Counted from the first letter of the stretch, positions 1 through 5,172 are shown. The stretch is DNA of 5,172 nt from Planctomycetota bacterium (GCA_026387055.1 JAPLML010000373.1:1-5172), one strand, 5' to 3'. A program made the numbers and translations. The notes: generated by a model from the sequence alone, not told the origin.

Positions 1-396
1 CTCGGGGCGCGGCATCGGCAGGCGCCGGCGGTACGCGGCCACGCGCGTGGCGGCGAAGAGGGACACCGCCAGGCCGACGAGGAGGAAGGTCCCGCCGATT
101 TTCAGGAAACGCAGGTGGCCGAAGTGATCCTGGCGCAGCGCCAGGTCGCGCTGCCGGACCTCCTCGCGGAGCGCGTCGCGGGTTCTCGCGTCCGGCGCCT
201 TGAGGAGCGCGGCCCGGAGGTCCGCGAGCTCCTCGTTCTTGGCGAGGTTGAGCGCCTGGCGCCGGACGTGCTCTGTCGCCAGGGCCCCGATCACGATGAG
301 GCAGAACAGGCCCGCGACGATTGCGCTTCCGACGGACGCCTGGCAGCGGGCCCGGGCGATCTCGGCCTCCCGCGGATTGGGAGTGGCGGAGGTCAT
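1..396 (-). CDS. Two-helix membrane protein with coiled-coil middle, 3' end missing
   Basis: I do not recognise this gene. Reading down from ATG at 396 gives 132 codons without a stop, and the frame leaves the window at base 1, so the C-terminus is missing. The protein starts MTSATPNPREAEIARARC. It has a hydrophobic segment at about residues 21-40, then a charged stretch rich in Arg, Glu, Leu and Ala at about 43-92 that looks helical or coiled-coil. A second hydrophobic segment lies at about 98-118, followed by a basic AYRRRLP tail. A two-helix membrane protein with a soluble helical loop is the likely form. Its ATG overlaps the TGA of the upstream polyferredoxin gene in an ATGA (393-396), so translation is probably coupled and the product may be a membrane partner of that protein. 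The ribosome site is unremarkable: only a G-run, about 14 nt away. The reading frame is well supported; the function is unknown. Confidence 0.72.
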   Translation of the reverse strand, partial: MTSATPNPREAEIARARCQASVGSAIVAGLFCLIVIGALATEHVRRQALNLAKNEELADLRAALLKAPDARTRDALREEVRQRDLALRQDHFGHLRFLKIGGTFLLVGLAVSLFAATRVAAYRRRLPMPRPE

Positions 397-1663
397 GGTT
401 GGGGCGGCGCCCCCCCGCGCTTCTTGAGCCGCTCGCGCTCGACCGGGCAATAGGCGAAGCACCGCCCGCACGAGACGCACGCAGCCGGGTCGGCCTCGTA
501 GTTGTCCCGCCGCCGGCGGATCGACAGATGGACAAGTTTAACGAGAATGACGAGGCCCACCCACAGGCCGAACAGGGCGCCGCCCCGCACGAGTTTCCGC
601 TCGATGGCGCCGGCGTCGGCGTCCAGCGTCTCGCGGCTCGCGCCGGAGGCGTAGAAGGCGTCGGTCATGTCCACCGTGCCCTCGACCTTGCCCGCCTCCT
701 CCAGGCGCACGCGATCGGCCAGCCGCACGGTGACATGCATTCGCGCGAAAGGCCGGCCAAGCTGCCACCCGAGGGCGCCGCCCGCCAGAAGCACGACCGG
801 CGCGAGGCTCAGGAGGATCGCGAGGCGCCGCCGGTCGATCGGGAGGCTGCCGTGCGGCGGCTCGACGGTCGGTTGGCGGATCGCGCCGAACGGGCAGGCG
901 TCCTCGCACAGCCGGCACCGGATGCACTCGTCGGGCGTGATGGTCGTGCGCCACATTGCGGCCCGCGCCAGGAGCTTCAGGATCGCGCCGTACGGGCAGA
1001 GCCATCGGCAGTACGGCCGCCCGATGAACATGCCCGCCACCAAAAAACACCCGCCGAGGATCAGCATGGCCGTGCTGCCGCCGAAGGCGTCGACCGCCGC
1101 GCCGGGCCGCGCGAGCGGCAGCAGCCGGAAGATCGAGACGAACGGATCGTACTCGCAGATGATGAACGCTGCGCCCGTGGCCGCAAAGAGCACGCCCGCG
1201 CCCAGGTACACGTACGCGAGGAGCCCCAGCGTGTGTTCGAGCCACGCCGGCACCTTCAGCGGACGCACCACGACGATGTCCTGAAGCGCCCCGAGCGGGC
1301 AGACGCCCGCGCAGAACGTCCGGCCCACGAAGAGCGCGAAGACCAGCGGCAGAAGGAAGAACGCCGCCACCGACAGGGGGACGGCGTAGCCCGGGTCGGC
1401 CAGGGCCATCGCCACGTTCTGGATCGAGCCGACCGCGCAGACGCACCCGCCGCGCCACAGGCCGAAGTACGCGAGCGACGCCGCCATCACCGACCAGAGC
1501 CAGCGGCGCGACCGCACGCGGATCGCCAGCACCGAGGCGGCGATCAGCATCGCCGCCAGCACCGGCACGTCGAGCCACTCGCAGGCCGCGGCGCCGGGCG
1601 AGGGCGTGGTGGCGTCACGAGCGCCGCCCCCAGGACCGCCGCGATGATCAGGGCGCGCTTCAC
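393..1663 (-). CDS. NapH/MauN/NosR-like membrane polyferredoxin, frameshifted near the N-terminus
   Basis: This is a polytopic membrane protein with [4Fe-4S] sites; NapH-, MauN- and NosR-type proteins exchange electrons between the quinone pool and exported redox partners. The main frame opens at GTG 1568 (391 residues). Numbered from there, hydrophobic segments lie at about 1-18, 23-39, 62-82, 113-136, 166-183, 249-270 and 330-350. Cysteine motifs are CVC (42, 44), CAGVCP (86, 90), CRWLCP (187, 191), CIRCRLCEDACP (215-225) and CVSCGRCFAYCP (364-374). The two CxxxCP motifs and two ferredoxin motifs are the family signature; the first CxC is extra. The real start is probably GTG 1663: it overlaps the upstream TGA in a GTGA and has a GAGGA ribosome site at 1677-1673. 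That frame begins VKRALIIAAVLGAALV but stops at 1544 after 39 residues, so a one-base shift separates it from the main frame. It could be a sequencing error, a real mutation or reinitiation at 1568. Family confidence is high; the native substrate is unknown. Confidence 0.85.
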
Positions 1664-2244
1664 GTCTGGCGGTCCTCGCCCTTCAGCAGGTAGGGGTGCC
1701 CGGCCGGGACGCGCCGCCACGCCTGGGCCGGGCAGGCGATGGCAATGGCGCACTCGTTGCAGTTCACGCACCGGTTGTGCCGCGTCTGGAGGAAGAGCGA
1801 CCCGTTGCCGAAGTTGCCGCACCCTTTGACGCACTTGCCGCACCCAATGCACAGATCTTCATCAATGGTGTACTCGAAGTGCGGGCCCTCGACCCACTTC
1901 CGGTTGATCGCCTGGGTGGGGCAGAGCTGGCTTTCGGCCGCCGGCTCCTCGATGGCCGAGTCGGGCTCGAAGTGCGGCGGGAAGTAGCCGAAGCACAGGT
2001 CGCAGTAGCCGCACAGGGCGAAGGCGTGCACGACCTTGACGGCCGACGGCCTGAGGACGCACTTCGTCGCGCAGTTACCGCACTGGATGCACTTTTCGGG
2101 GTCGAGCTGCCAGACGTAGCGGTCCTTGCCGGCGCGCGTGGCCAGCAGGGCGGCCGTGCCGCCCACGCCCAGGAGGCCCGTGGCGAGGGCGCCCTTGCGG
2201 ATCAGGTCGCGGCGTTTGACTTTCGCGTTTTCCGGTTCGCTCAT
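1660..2244 (-). CDS. Tat-exported NapG/MauM-like ferredoxin with four [4Fe-4S] sites
   Basis: The protein has 194 residues from ATG 2244. The N-terminus has a twin-arginine motif (KRRDLIRKG, about residues 10-18) followed by a hydrophobic stretch (19-36), as in a Tat signal or uncleaved anchor. The rest carries exactly sixteen cysteines in four groups: 52/55/58/62, 78/81/84/108, 132/135/138/142 and 159/162/165/171. This is enough for four cubane clusters. Group 2 has 23 residues between its third and fourth cysteines, and group 4 has five instead of three. NapG- and MauM-type proteins relay electrons outside the membrane from a NapH/MauN partner, and that partner is encoded directly downstream with a GTGA overlap, so the pair very likely works together. 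An earlier in-frame GTG at 2286 lies inside a palindrome and would put extra residues before the Tat motif, so ATG 2244 is preferred (weak AGCAGG upstream). A [4Fe-4S] relay role is secure; the exact subfamily is less so. Confidence 0.88.
   Translation of the reverse strand: MSEPENAKVKRRDLIRKGALATGLLGVGGTAALLATRAGKDRYVWQLDPEKCIQCGNCATKCVLRPSAVKVVHAFALCGYCDLCFGYFPPHFEPDSAIEEPAAESQLCPTQAINRKWVEGPHFEYTIDEDLCIGCGKCVKGCGNFGNGSLFLQTRHNRCVNCNECAIAIACPAQAWRRVPAGHPYLLKGEDRQT
1673..1677 (-). promoter_or_regulatory. Ribosome binding site supporting the GTG 1663 start of the polyferredoxin
   Basis: GAGGA on the minus strand ends 9 nt before GTG 1663, within the last codons of the four-cluster ferredoxin gene. 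With the GTGA overlap it argues that translation of the membrane polyferredoxin starts here and not at GTG 1568, and so supports a frameshift between them. Confidence 0.6.
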
Positions 2245-2262
2245 GGTACGCCTGCTGTTGTG

Positions 2263-2284
2263 GCACAGCCGCCCACGGCTGTGC
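2263..2284. repeat. Palindrome A: 9-bp perfect stem, CCCA loop
   Basis: GCACAGCCG (2263-2271) and CGGCTGTGC (2276-2284) are exact reverse complements around CCCA. The stem extends by GT/AC outward if one G is bulged. It lies 19 nt upstream of the ferredoxin ATG at 2244. Its arm sequence differs from the other four palindromes. No T-run follows on either strand, so it does not look like a terminator. Confidence 0.7.
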
Positions 2285-2288
2285 ACTG

Positions 2289-2314
2289 CGCGGCGGGCTG
2301 TCTTGCCCGCCGCG
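2289..2314. repeat. Palindrome B: 10-bp perfect stem, GGGC/GCCC core
   Basis: CGCGGCGGGC (2289-2298) pairs perfectly with GCCCGCCGCG (2305-2314) around TGTCTT. Read on the minus strand, its core GGGCAAGACAGCCC is nearly the same as the plus-strand core of palindrome C, so B and C are related copies in opposite orientation, 17 nt apart. Confidence 0.75.
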
Positions 2315-2331
2315 AGCCTGCTTGCCCTCTC

Positions 2332-2359
2332 GCGCGGTGGGCAAGACTGCCCACCGCGC
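2332..2359. repeat. Palindrome C: 12-bp perfect stem, AGAC loop
   Basis: GCGCGGTGGGCA (2332-2343) pairs perfectly with TGCCCACCGCGC (2348-2359) around AGAC. It is partner to palindrome B in inverted orientation. The outer arm has T-A where B has C-G, so both copies keep full pairing despite the change. It ends 19 nt after the stop codon of the 82-residue protein gene in the direction of transcription. Confidence 0.75.
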
Positions 2360-2378
2360 TGGCCCCATCTCGGATCGC

Positions 2379-2627
2379 TCAGTAGGGCGCCTTACGCGCC
2401 AGCGTGGCGGCGGGAAGCCCGCACGTCGGCATGGCCGTGCACCCCCGGCAGACGCCGCGGCTGGTGCACGCTTCGTCGGGGCTCAGCGGGCCGCGCGCGC
2501 CGGCGGCCAGGCGGCCGCCCAGAAGGCCGAGCAGCGCAAGGAGCGGCCAGCGCAGGGCGCCCCGCAGGAACTCGCGGCGACGGTTGTCCCTGCCCTGCGG
2601 GTTCTCGTGCTCCGTGCCTTCGGCCAT
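2379..2627 (-). CDS. Small Tat-signal protein with four conserved-looking cysteines
   Basis: I do not recognise a named family. The protein has 82 residues from ATG 2627, with a good AAGGGAG ribosome site 8 nt upstream (2642-2636). The N-terminus is polar, then NRRREFLRG (15-23) matches the twin-arginine consensus, followed by a hydrophobic core at about 26-43 ending in an AAGARG-like region. The mature part is only about 40 residues and contains four cysteines in a compact C-x5-C-x2-C-x5-C pattern (54, 60, 63, 69), ending CGLPAATLARKAPY. Tat export plus four close cysteines suggests a protein folded around a metal or [Fe-S] centre in the cytoplasm and then exported; a disulfide-bonded form is the alternative. 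It lies between the two propeller genes and the ferredoxin genes, in the same direction, with palindrome-bearing spacers on both sides. The cluster context suggests a small electron-transfer or assembly subunit. This is inference. Confidence 0.75.
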   Translation of the reverse strand: MAEGTEHENPQGRDNRRREFLRGALRWPLLALLGLLGGRLAAGARGPLSPDEACTSRGVCRGCTAMPTCGLPAATLARKAPY

Positions 2628-2635
2628 CGCTTACG

Positions 2636-2642
2636 CTCCCTT
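2636..2642 (-). promoter_or_regulatory. Ribosome binding site for the 82-residue protein
   Basis: AAGGGAG on the minus strand ends 8 nt before ATG 2627. It supports this short frame as a real gene. Confidence 0.65.
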
Positions 2643-2666
2643 GCTCGACTTCGCCACCTTACCCTG

Positions 2667-2696
2667 TGCGCGGTAGGTCTCCTGACCCACCGCGCA
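2667..2696. repeat. Palindrome D: 13-position stem with one mismatch, TCCT loop
   Basis: TGCGCGGTAGGTC (2667-2679) faces GACCCACCGCGCA (2684-2696) around TCCT, with 12 of 13 pairs; A2675 opposite C2688 is the mismatch. Read on the minus strand its core GGGTCAGGAGACC matches palindrome E, giving a second inverted pair. It lies 24 nt upstream of the AAGGGAG ribosome site of the 82-residue protein gene. Confidence 0.75.
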
Positions 2697-2729
2697 GAAA
2701 CCACCCCGCAGCGGCCAGAAACGCACGCC

Positions 2730-2755
2730 CGCGGCGGGTCAGGAGACCCGCCGCG
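2730..2755. repeat. Palindrome E: 11-bp perfect stem, AGGA loop
   Basis: CGCGGCGGGTC (2730-2740) pairs perfectly with GACCCGCCGCG (2745-2755) around AGGA. It is the inverted partner of palindrome D, 33 nt away, and shares the GCGG(C/T)GGG outer arm with B, C and D. It begins 18 nt past the NHL gene stop; there is no T-run, so it is a poor Rho-independent terminator but could still protect message ends. Confidence 0.75.
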
Positions 2756-2773
2756 CCAAGGGGCGCTCCAGCG

Positions 2774-3682
2774 TCACGCCTTCTTCCGCACAAACATCCT
2801 TACCGCCCGCTCTCGCGGATCGAGGACCAGGATGCGGCCGGCCGCGTCTACCGCCAGGTCCAGGCCGGCCGTCCCCTCGGCGAAGGCTGACGGCGGCGCG
2901 ACGACGCTCGCGAGCATTCCCGACGGCCGGTACACCTTGACGCGCGCGAGGCCCTTCTCGCTCGTGACCAGCGAGCCGTCGGCCATCAGGGCGATGTGGA
3001 CCGGGTTGCAGCAGCCGCAGAACCCCTCGATCCTCGGCGACGCCTTGCCCCACGCGCGCTCGAACTGTCCGTCATACGTATAACATTCCACGCGCCGCAT
3101 GCCGGGGTTGACGATCCACAGGGCGGCGTCCGGCCCCAGGGCCACGTCGAAGTACGGGCTGGGGATCAGGAAGCCGCCCGCGCCCTTCTCGTCGACCTTT
3201 CCGGCGATCCGCGTCACCACCCGGCCCGACGGATCGTACCGGAGGACGCAGCGCCCGCCGGCGTCGGCCGCGAAGACGTCCTTCTCCCCGGCGGCGATGC
3301 TCGTCAGGTACGCCTTCTCGCCCAGCGGTTCCCACGCGGCCAGGCGCTTGCCCGCGGCGTCGAACGTCTCCACGCGGTCCTTCGCGGCGACGAAGATCGT
3401 GCCGCCGGGTCCGACCGCGATGGCCTGCGGCGGACGCGGAGCCACGAACTCGGCGACGGCCTTGCCGGCGCCGTCGAACGCGCGGACGAGCGTGTCGCCC
3501 GCCACCAGGACGCGGCCATCGGCGGCAACCGCGATGCCTCGCGGCTCCTGCATGCCGGTGGCGACGCGCGCGGACTGTTCGTAATGGACGAGGCCCGGGT
3601 CGACCTTCCGCAGTTCCGTCAGGTCGTACTGGAACTCCGGCCCGAGCTGGTTCGACTTCTGTCTTTCGGCGGGCGTGGCCAC
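2774..3682 (-). CDS. NHL-repeat beta-propeller protein with a CGCCNP motif
   Basis: The protein has 302 residues from GTG 3682. The start is firm: a strong AGGAAGGAG sequence (3697-3689) ends 6 nt upstream, and the upstream gene stops at 3686. Six repeats with an NHL/SMP-30 look (hydrophobic run, D/G-G turn, hydrophobic run) begin near residues 49, 87, 128, 178, 229 and 275, for example GIAVAADGRVLVAG and DLAVDAAGRILVLD, which fits a six-bladed propeller. NHL propellers usually bind proteins or ligands, and some are enzymes. The striking local feature is GFCGCCNP at 221-227 just before the fifth repeat, giving Cys222, 224 and 225; the only other cysteines are 145 and 200. Such a cluster could hold a metal or act in thiol chemistry. 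No signal peptide or membrane helix is visible at the N-terminus (MATPAERQKSNQLGPEFQYD), which is odd beside exported partners. The fold is confident; the function is unknown. Confidence 0.87.
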   Translation of the reverse strand: MATPAERQKSNQLGPEFQYDLTELRKVDPGLVHYEQSARVATGMQEPRGIAVAADGRVLVAGDTLVRAFDGAGKAVAEFVAPRPPQAIAVGPGGTIFVAAKDRVETFDAAGKRLAAWEPLGEKAYLTSIAAGEKDVFAADAGGRCVLRYDPSGRVVTRIAGKVDEKGAGGFLIPSPYFDVALGPDAALWIVNPGMRRVECYTYDGQFERAWGKASPRIEGFCGCCNPVHIALMADGSLVTSEKGLARVKVYRPSGMLASVVAPPSAFAEGTAGLDLAVDAAGRILVLDPRERAVRMFVRKKA

Positions 3683-3685
3683 CGC

Positions 3686-5110
3686 CTACTCCTTCCTCAT
3701 GTCGAGGCACTTCATCTGCTTCAGGTCCCGCACGAGCAGCCTGCCGCTGACGAGGGCCATGGGGGCCCACGTCTCGTGACCGCCGAGGACCTTGGCCTTC
3801 GCGAGGGGCTTGTACGCGTCGCCCGCGGCCTCGGCCATCACGAGCAGGCCGTCATCGTTCATCACGAGAAGGCACCCGTCGGCGACGAGGTACGGGCCAA
3901 GGCCGAACTTGGCGCCCTTGCCGCTCCGCCAGGCGTGCTTGCCCTCGAGGTCCATGCAGGCCAGCTGCTCGCCGAAGGACCCCGCCTCCTTCGGCAGGAC
4001 GGCGTAGATCCGCCCCTTATAGAACACGGGCGTCTGCTGCTCGGAGCCGAACTCTTTGGATTTCGTGAGGCGCCAGACCGTTTCGCTCGCGAGCTTCCCG
4101 CCCTCTTCCTTGAGGCGGATCATCATCGCGCCGCCGCCGTACCCGCCCGAGAGGAGCACGTGGCCGTTGCCGATGATCACCGGGCTGGGGACGTTGGCGA
4201 AGGGCACCTGCCAGTCGGTCCGCTCCCAGAGGACGTCGCCGGCCTTGACGTCGCCGGCGTCTTCGGCGGCCACGGCCGTGACGCCGCCGCTGGCGCAATA
4301 CAGGTACATCCGGCGCCCCTTGAACTCCATCGGCATGACCGAGGAGTGGGTCATCTTCCAGCCGCGCGGGTTGGGGGTCTTCCAGAGGACCTTGCCCGTC
4401 TCGCAGTCGACGCCCATGAGGAGGACTTCCTTGCCCGCCGGGGCCAGGATTGCCCGGTCGCGGTCCACCAGAGGGCACTGGCTGGCGTACCATTTCGGCC
4501 AGGTCGTGCGGTACTCGCGCGCGAGGTCGATCCCCCAGCGGAAGTTGCCCGTCGTCGCATCGACGCACATGACGTGGCACTTGGGGCCGAAGGTAACCAC
4601 GTACTTCTCGGTCACCGCCGGGACGGTCCGCGACATGCCGTGATCGCTGTCGATGGGGATCTCGTACCAGCGGCGCCACATTTCCTTGCCGTCGGCGAGC
4701 GACAGGCACCGCAGGGCGTCGGCCTGCTTGGCTTCGTCGTAGTCGAGGAGGTAGACGCGCCCGCCCATCACGGCCGGCGCCGCGTAGCCGAGGCCCACCG
4801 GGACCGACCAGAGGACCTTGGGTCCGCCGGGCGGCCACTGCCGGGCCAGGGGAACGTCGTCGGGGGCCACGCCGTCGCGGTTCTCGCCGCGGAAGCCCGG
4901 CCAGGTGCCGAAAAGGTCCGCGGCAGGCTTGCCATCGGAGGCGGCGAACTGGCCGGGGAACTTGGTCTCGAAGAGGGCCGCGCCCCCCTTCGCCGCCCGC
5001 TCGGACCGCTCCTTGACGTTCCACGCCGGGTCGCACGAGAGCCAGACTGTGAGCGAGGCCGCACACGCGACCGCCAGCAGCACCGGGATGGCCAGCCACA
5101 ACAAGTGCAT
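3686..5110 (-). CDS. Membrane-anchored PQQ-like (BamB-type) beta-propeller protein
   Basis: The protein has 474 residues from ATG 5110, with GGGGA 6 nt upstream (5121-5117). The N-terminus MHLLWLAIPVLLAVACAASL is one hydrophobic segment (about 3-25), a likely signal anchor or signal peptide. Cys16 is preceded by A-V-A, a poor lipobox, so lipidation is unlikely. A linker follows, then WPGFRGENRDGV (70-81), a typical opening of PQQ-like propellers in environmental bacteria. Propeller strands with tryptophan-docking motifs come next: VLWSVPVG (99), EMWRRWYE (143), FRWGIDLA (190), VLWKTPNP (241), VLWERTDW (293), TVWRLT (344) and HAWRSG (392), with an end strand near TWAPMALVSGRLLVRDL (447). About seven or eight blades are expected. 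Proteins of this type range from PQQ dehydrogenases to scaffolds; I see no calcium and PQQ active-site pattern that I could confirm. It is the first gene of the cluster. The fold is confident, the enzyme activity unproven. Confidence 0.88.
   Translation of the reverse strand: MHLLWLAIPVLLAVACAASLTVWLSCDPAWNVKERSERAAKGGAALFETKFPGQFAASDGKPAADLFGTWPGFRGENRDGVAPDDVPLARQWPPGGPKVLWSVPVGLGYAAPAVMGGRVYLLDYDEAKQADALRCLSLADGKEMWRRWYEIPIDSDHGMSRTVPAVTEKYVVTFGPKCHVMCVDATTGNFRWGIDLAREYRTTWPKWYASQCPLVDRDRAILAPAGKEVLLMGVDCETGKVLWKTPNPRGWKMTHSSVMPMEFKGRRMYLYCASGGVTAVAAEDAGDVKAGDVLWERTDWQVPFANVPSPVIIGNGHVLLSGGYGGGAMMIRLKEEGGKLASETVWRLTKSKEFGSEQQTPVFYKGRIYAVLPKEAGSFGEQLACMDLEGKHAWRSGKGAKFGLGPYLVADGCLLVMNDDGLLVMAEAAGDAYKPLAKAKVLGGHETWAPMALVSGRLLVRDLKQMKCLDMRKE
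3689..3697 (-). promoter_or_regulatory. Strong ribosome binding site deciding the GTG 3682 start
   Basis: AGGAAGGAG on the minus strand ends 6 nt before GTG 3682. It lies within the last codons of the PQQ-like gene (MRKE), so the two propeller genes are probably translated from one message. Confidence 0.75.
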
Positions 5111-5112
5111 CG

Positions 5113-5121
5113 CCTATCCCC
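5113..5121 (-). promoter_or_regulatory. Ribosome binding site for the PQQ-like protein
   Basis: GGGGATAGG on the minus strand, with GGGGA ending 6 nt before ATG 5110. It sits immediately after the T-run of the hairpin, so there is no room for a promoter between hairpin and gene. Confidence 0.55.
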
Positions 5122-5123
5122 GC

Positions 5124-5162
5124 AAAAAGGGGCCAGACCCGCTCTTTCCAGGGTCTGACCCC
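5124..5162 (-). terminator. GC-rich hairpin plus T5 just before the first gene
   Basis: On the minus strand GGGGTCAGACCC (5162-5151) pairs with GGGTCTGGCCCC (5140-5129) across a 10-nt loop, 11 of 12 pairs, and is followed at once by TTTTT (5128-5124). This is the shape of a Rho-independent terminator. It could end a gene to the right of the window, or act as an attenuator for the operon, because only 13 nt, filled by the ribosome site, lie between the T-run and ATG 5110. The GGGGTCAGACCC arm also resembles dispersed REP-like palindromes known in many environmental bacteria, so it may be a repeat as well. Confidence 0.6.
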
Positions 5163-5172
5163 GGCAACCGAC

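Noticed and set aside
321..1829. 502-residue plus-strand open frame
   Set aside because: It is antisense to the polyferredoxin, whose cysteine motifs and membrane helices are clear; its own translation is Arg/Ala/Glu-rich with no recognisable motif.
2245..2286. Upstream GTG 2286 start for the four-cluster ferredoxin (14 extra residues)
   Set aside because: The extra codons lie in palindrome A and would push the twin-arginine motif away from the N-terminus; ATG 2244 fits a Tat signal better.
2289..2359. CRISPR-like repeats in the spacer
   Set aside because: The repeats are palindromic, few, in inverted orientation and not separated by equal-length spacers; no cas gene is present.
2730..2755. 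Rho-independent terminator after the NHL gene
   Set aside because: The stem is strong but no T-run follows on the minus strand; it matches the neighbouring palindromes and is better called a repeat.
2322..3083. Overlapping plus-strand frames across the spacer and NHL gene (also 2126-2890)
   Set aside because: They run through palindromes and antisense to real genes and have no plausible start context or domain.
3686..5110. PQQ-dependent alcohol or glucose dehydrogenase
   Set aside because: The propeller motifs are present, but I could not identify the calcium/PQQ-binding active-site residues or an attached cytochrome domain, so only a PQQ-like fold is claimed.
2996..5158. 720-residue plus-strand open frame opposite the two propeller genes
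   Set aside because: It is antisense to two well-supported genes, has a low-complexity Arg/Gly/Ala/His composition typical of high-GC shadow frames, and shows no domain.

Overview
The window is very GC-rich DNA (by eye about two thirds G+C or more). All of its believable genes lie on the minus strand, so the cluster is read from the right end to the left. The style of the genes suggests a free-living environmental bacterium, most likely Planctomycetota or a neighbouring lineage, though this is inference only. The clues are a PQQ-type beta-propeller protein with a WPGFRGENRDGV-like opening, an NHL propeller beside it, Tat-type iron-sulfur proteins and dispersed GC-rich palindromes. No taxonomic marker gene is present.

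Layout in transcription order. A hairpin followed by five T's (5162-5124) sits directly in front of the first gene. Then come a membrane-anchored PQQ-like beta-propeller protein (5110-3686) and, 3 nt later, a six-repeat NHL propeller protein (3682-2774). A 146-nt spacer follows, carrying two palindromes (D, E). Next is an 82-residue protein with a Tat-like signal and four cysteines (2627-2379). A 134-nt spacer follows with three palindromes (A, B, C). Then come a Tat-type protein with four predicted [4Fe-4S] clusters, NapG/MauM-like (2244-1660), a NapH/MauN/NosR-like membrane polyferredoxin (1663-393) that appears to carry a one-base frameshift near its N-terminus, and a two-helix membrane protein (396-1) that runs off the left edge. 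The last three genes are joined by 4-nt start/stop overlaps.

The working picture is inference built on known families. NapH/MauN-type membrane ferredoxins take electrons from quinol (or pass them to it), and NapG/MauM-type exported ferredoxins relay them outside the cytoplasmic membrane. Here that pair is joined to two beta-propeller proteins, a tiny exported cysteine protein and a two-helix membrane protein. No recognisable terminal catalytic subunit (nitrate reductase, amine dehydrogenase, nitrous oxide reductase) lies in the window. This could be an undescribed membrane or periplasmic electron-transfer module whose substrate cannot be told from this sequence. The NHL protein has a CGCCNP motif but no visible export signal, which is the main gap in the picture.

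I found no plus-strand gene, tRNA, rRNA, CRISPR array, transposase or prophage gene. The longest plus-strand open frames are antisense shadows of the high-GC minus-strand genes.
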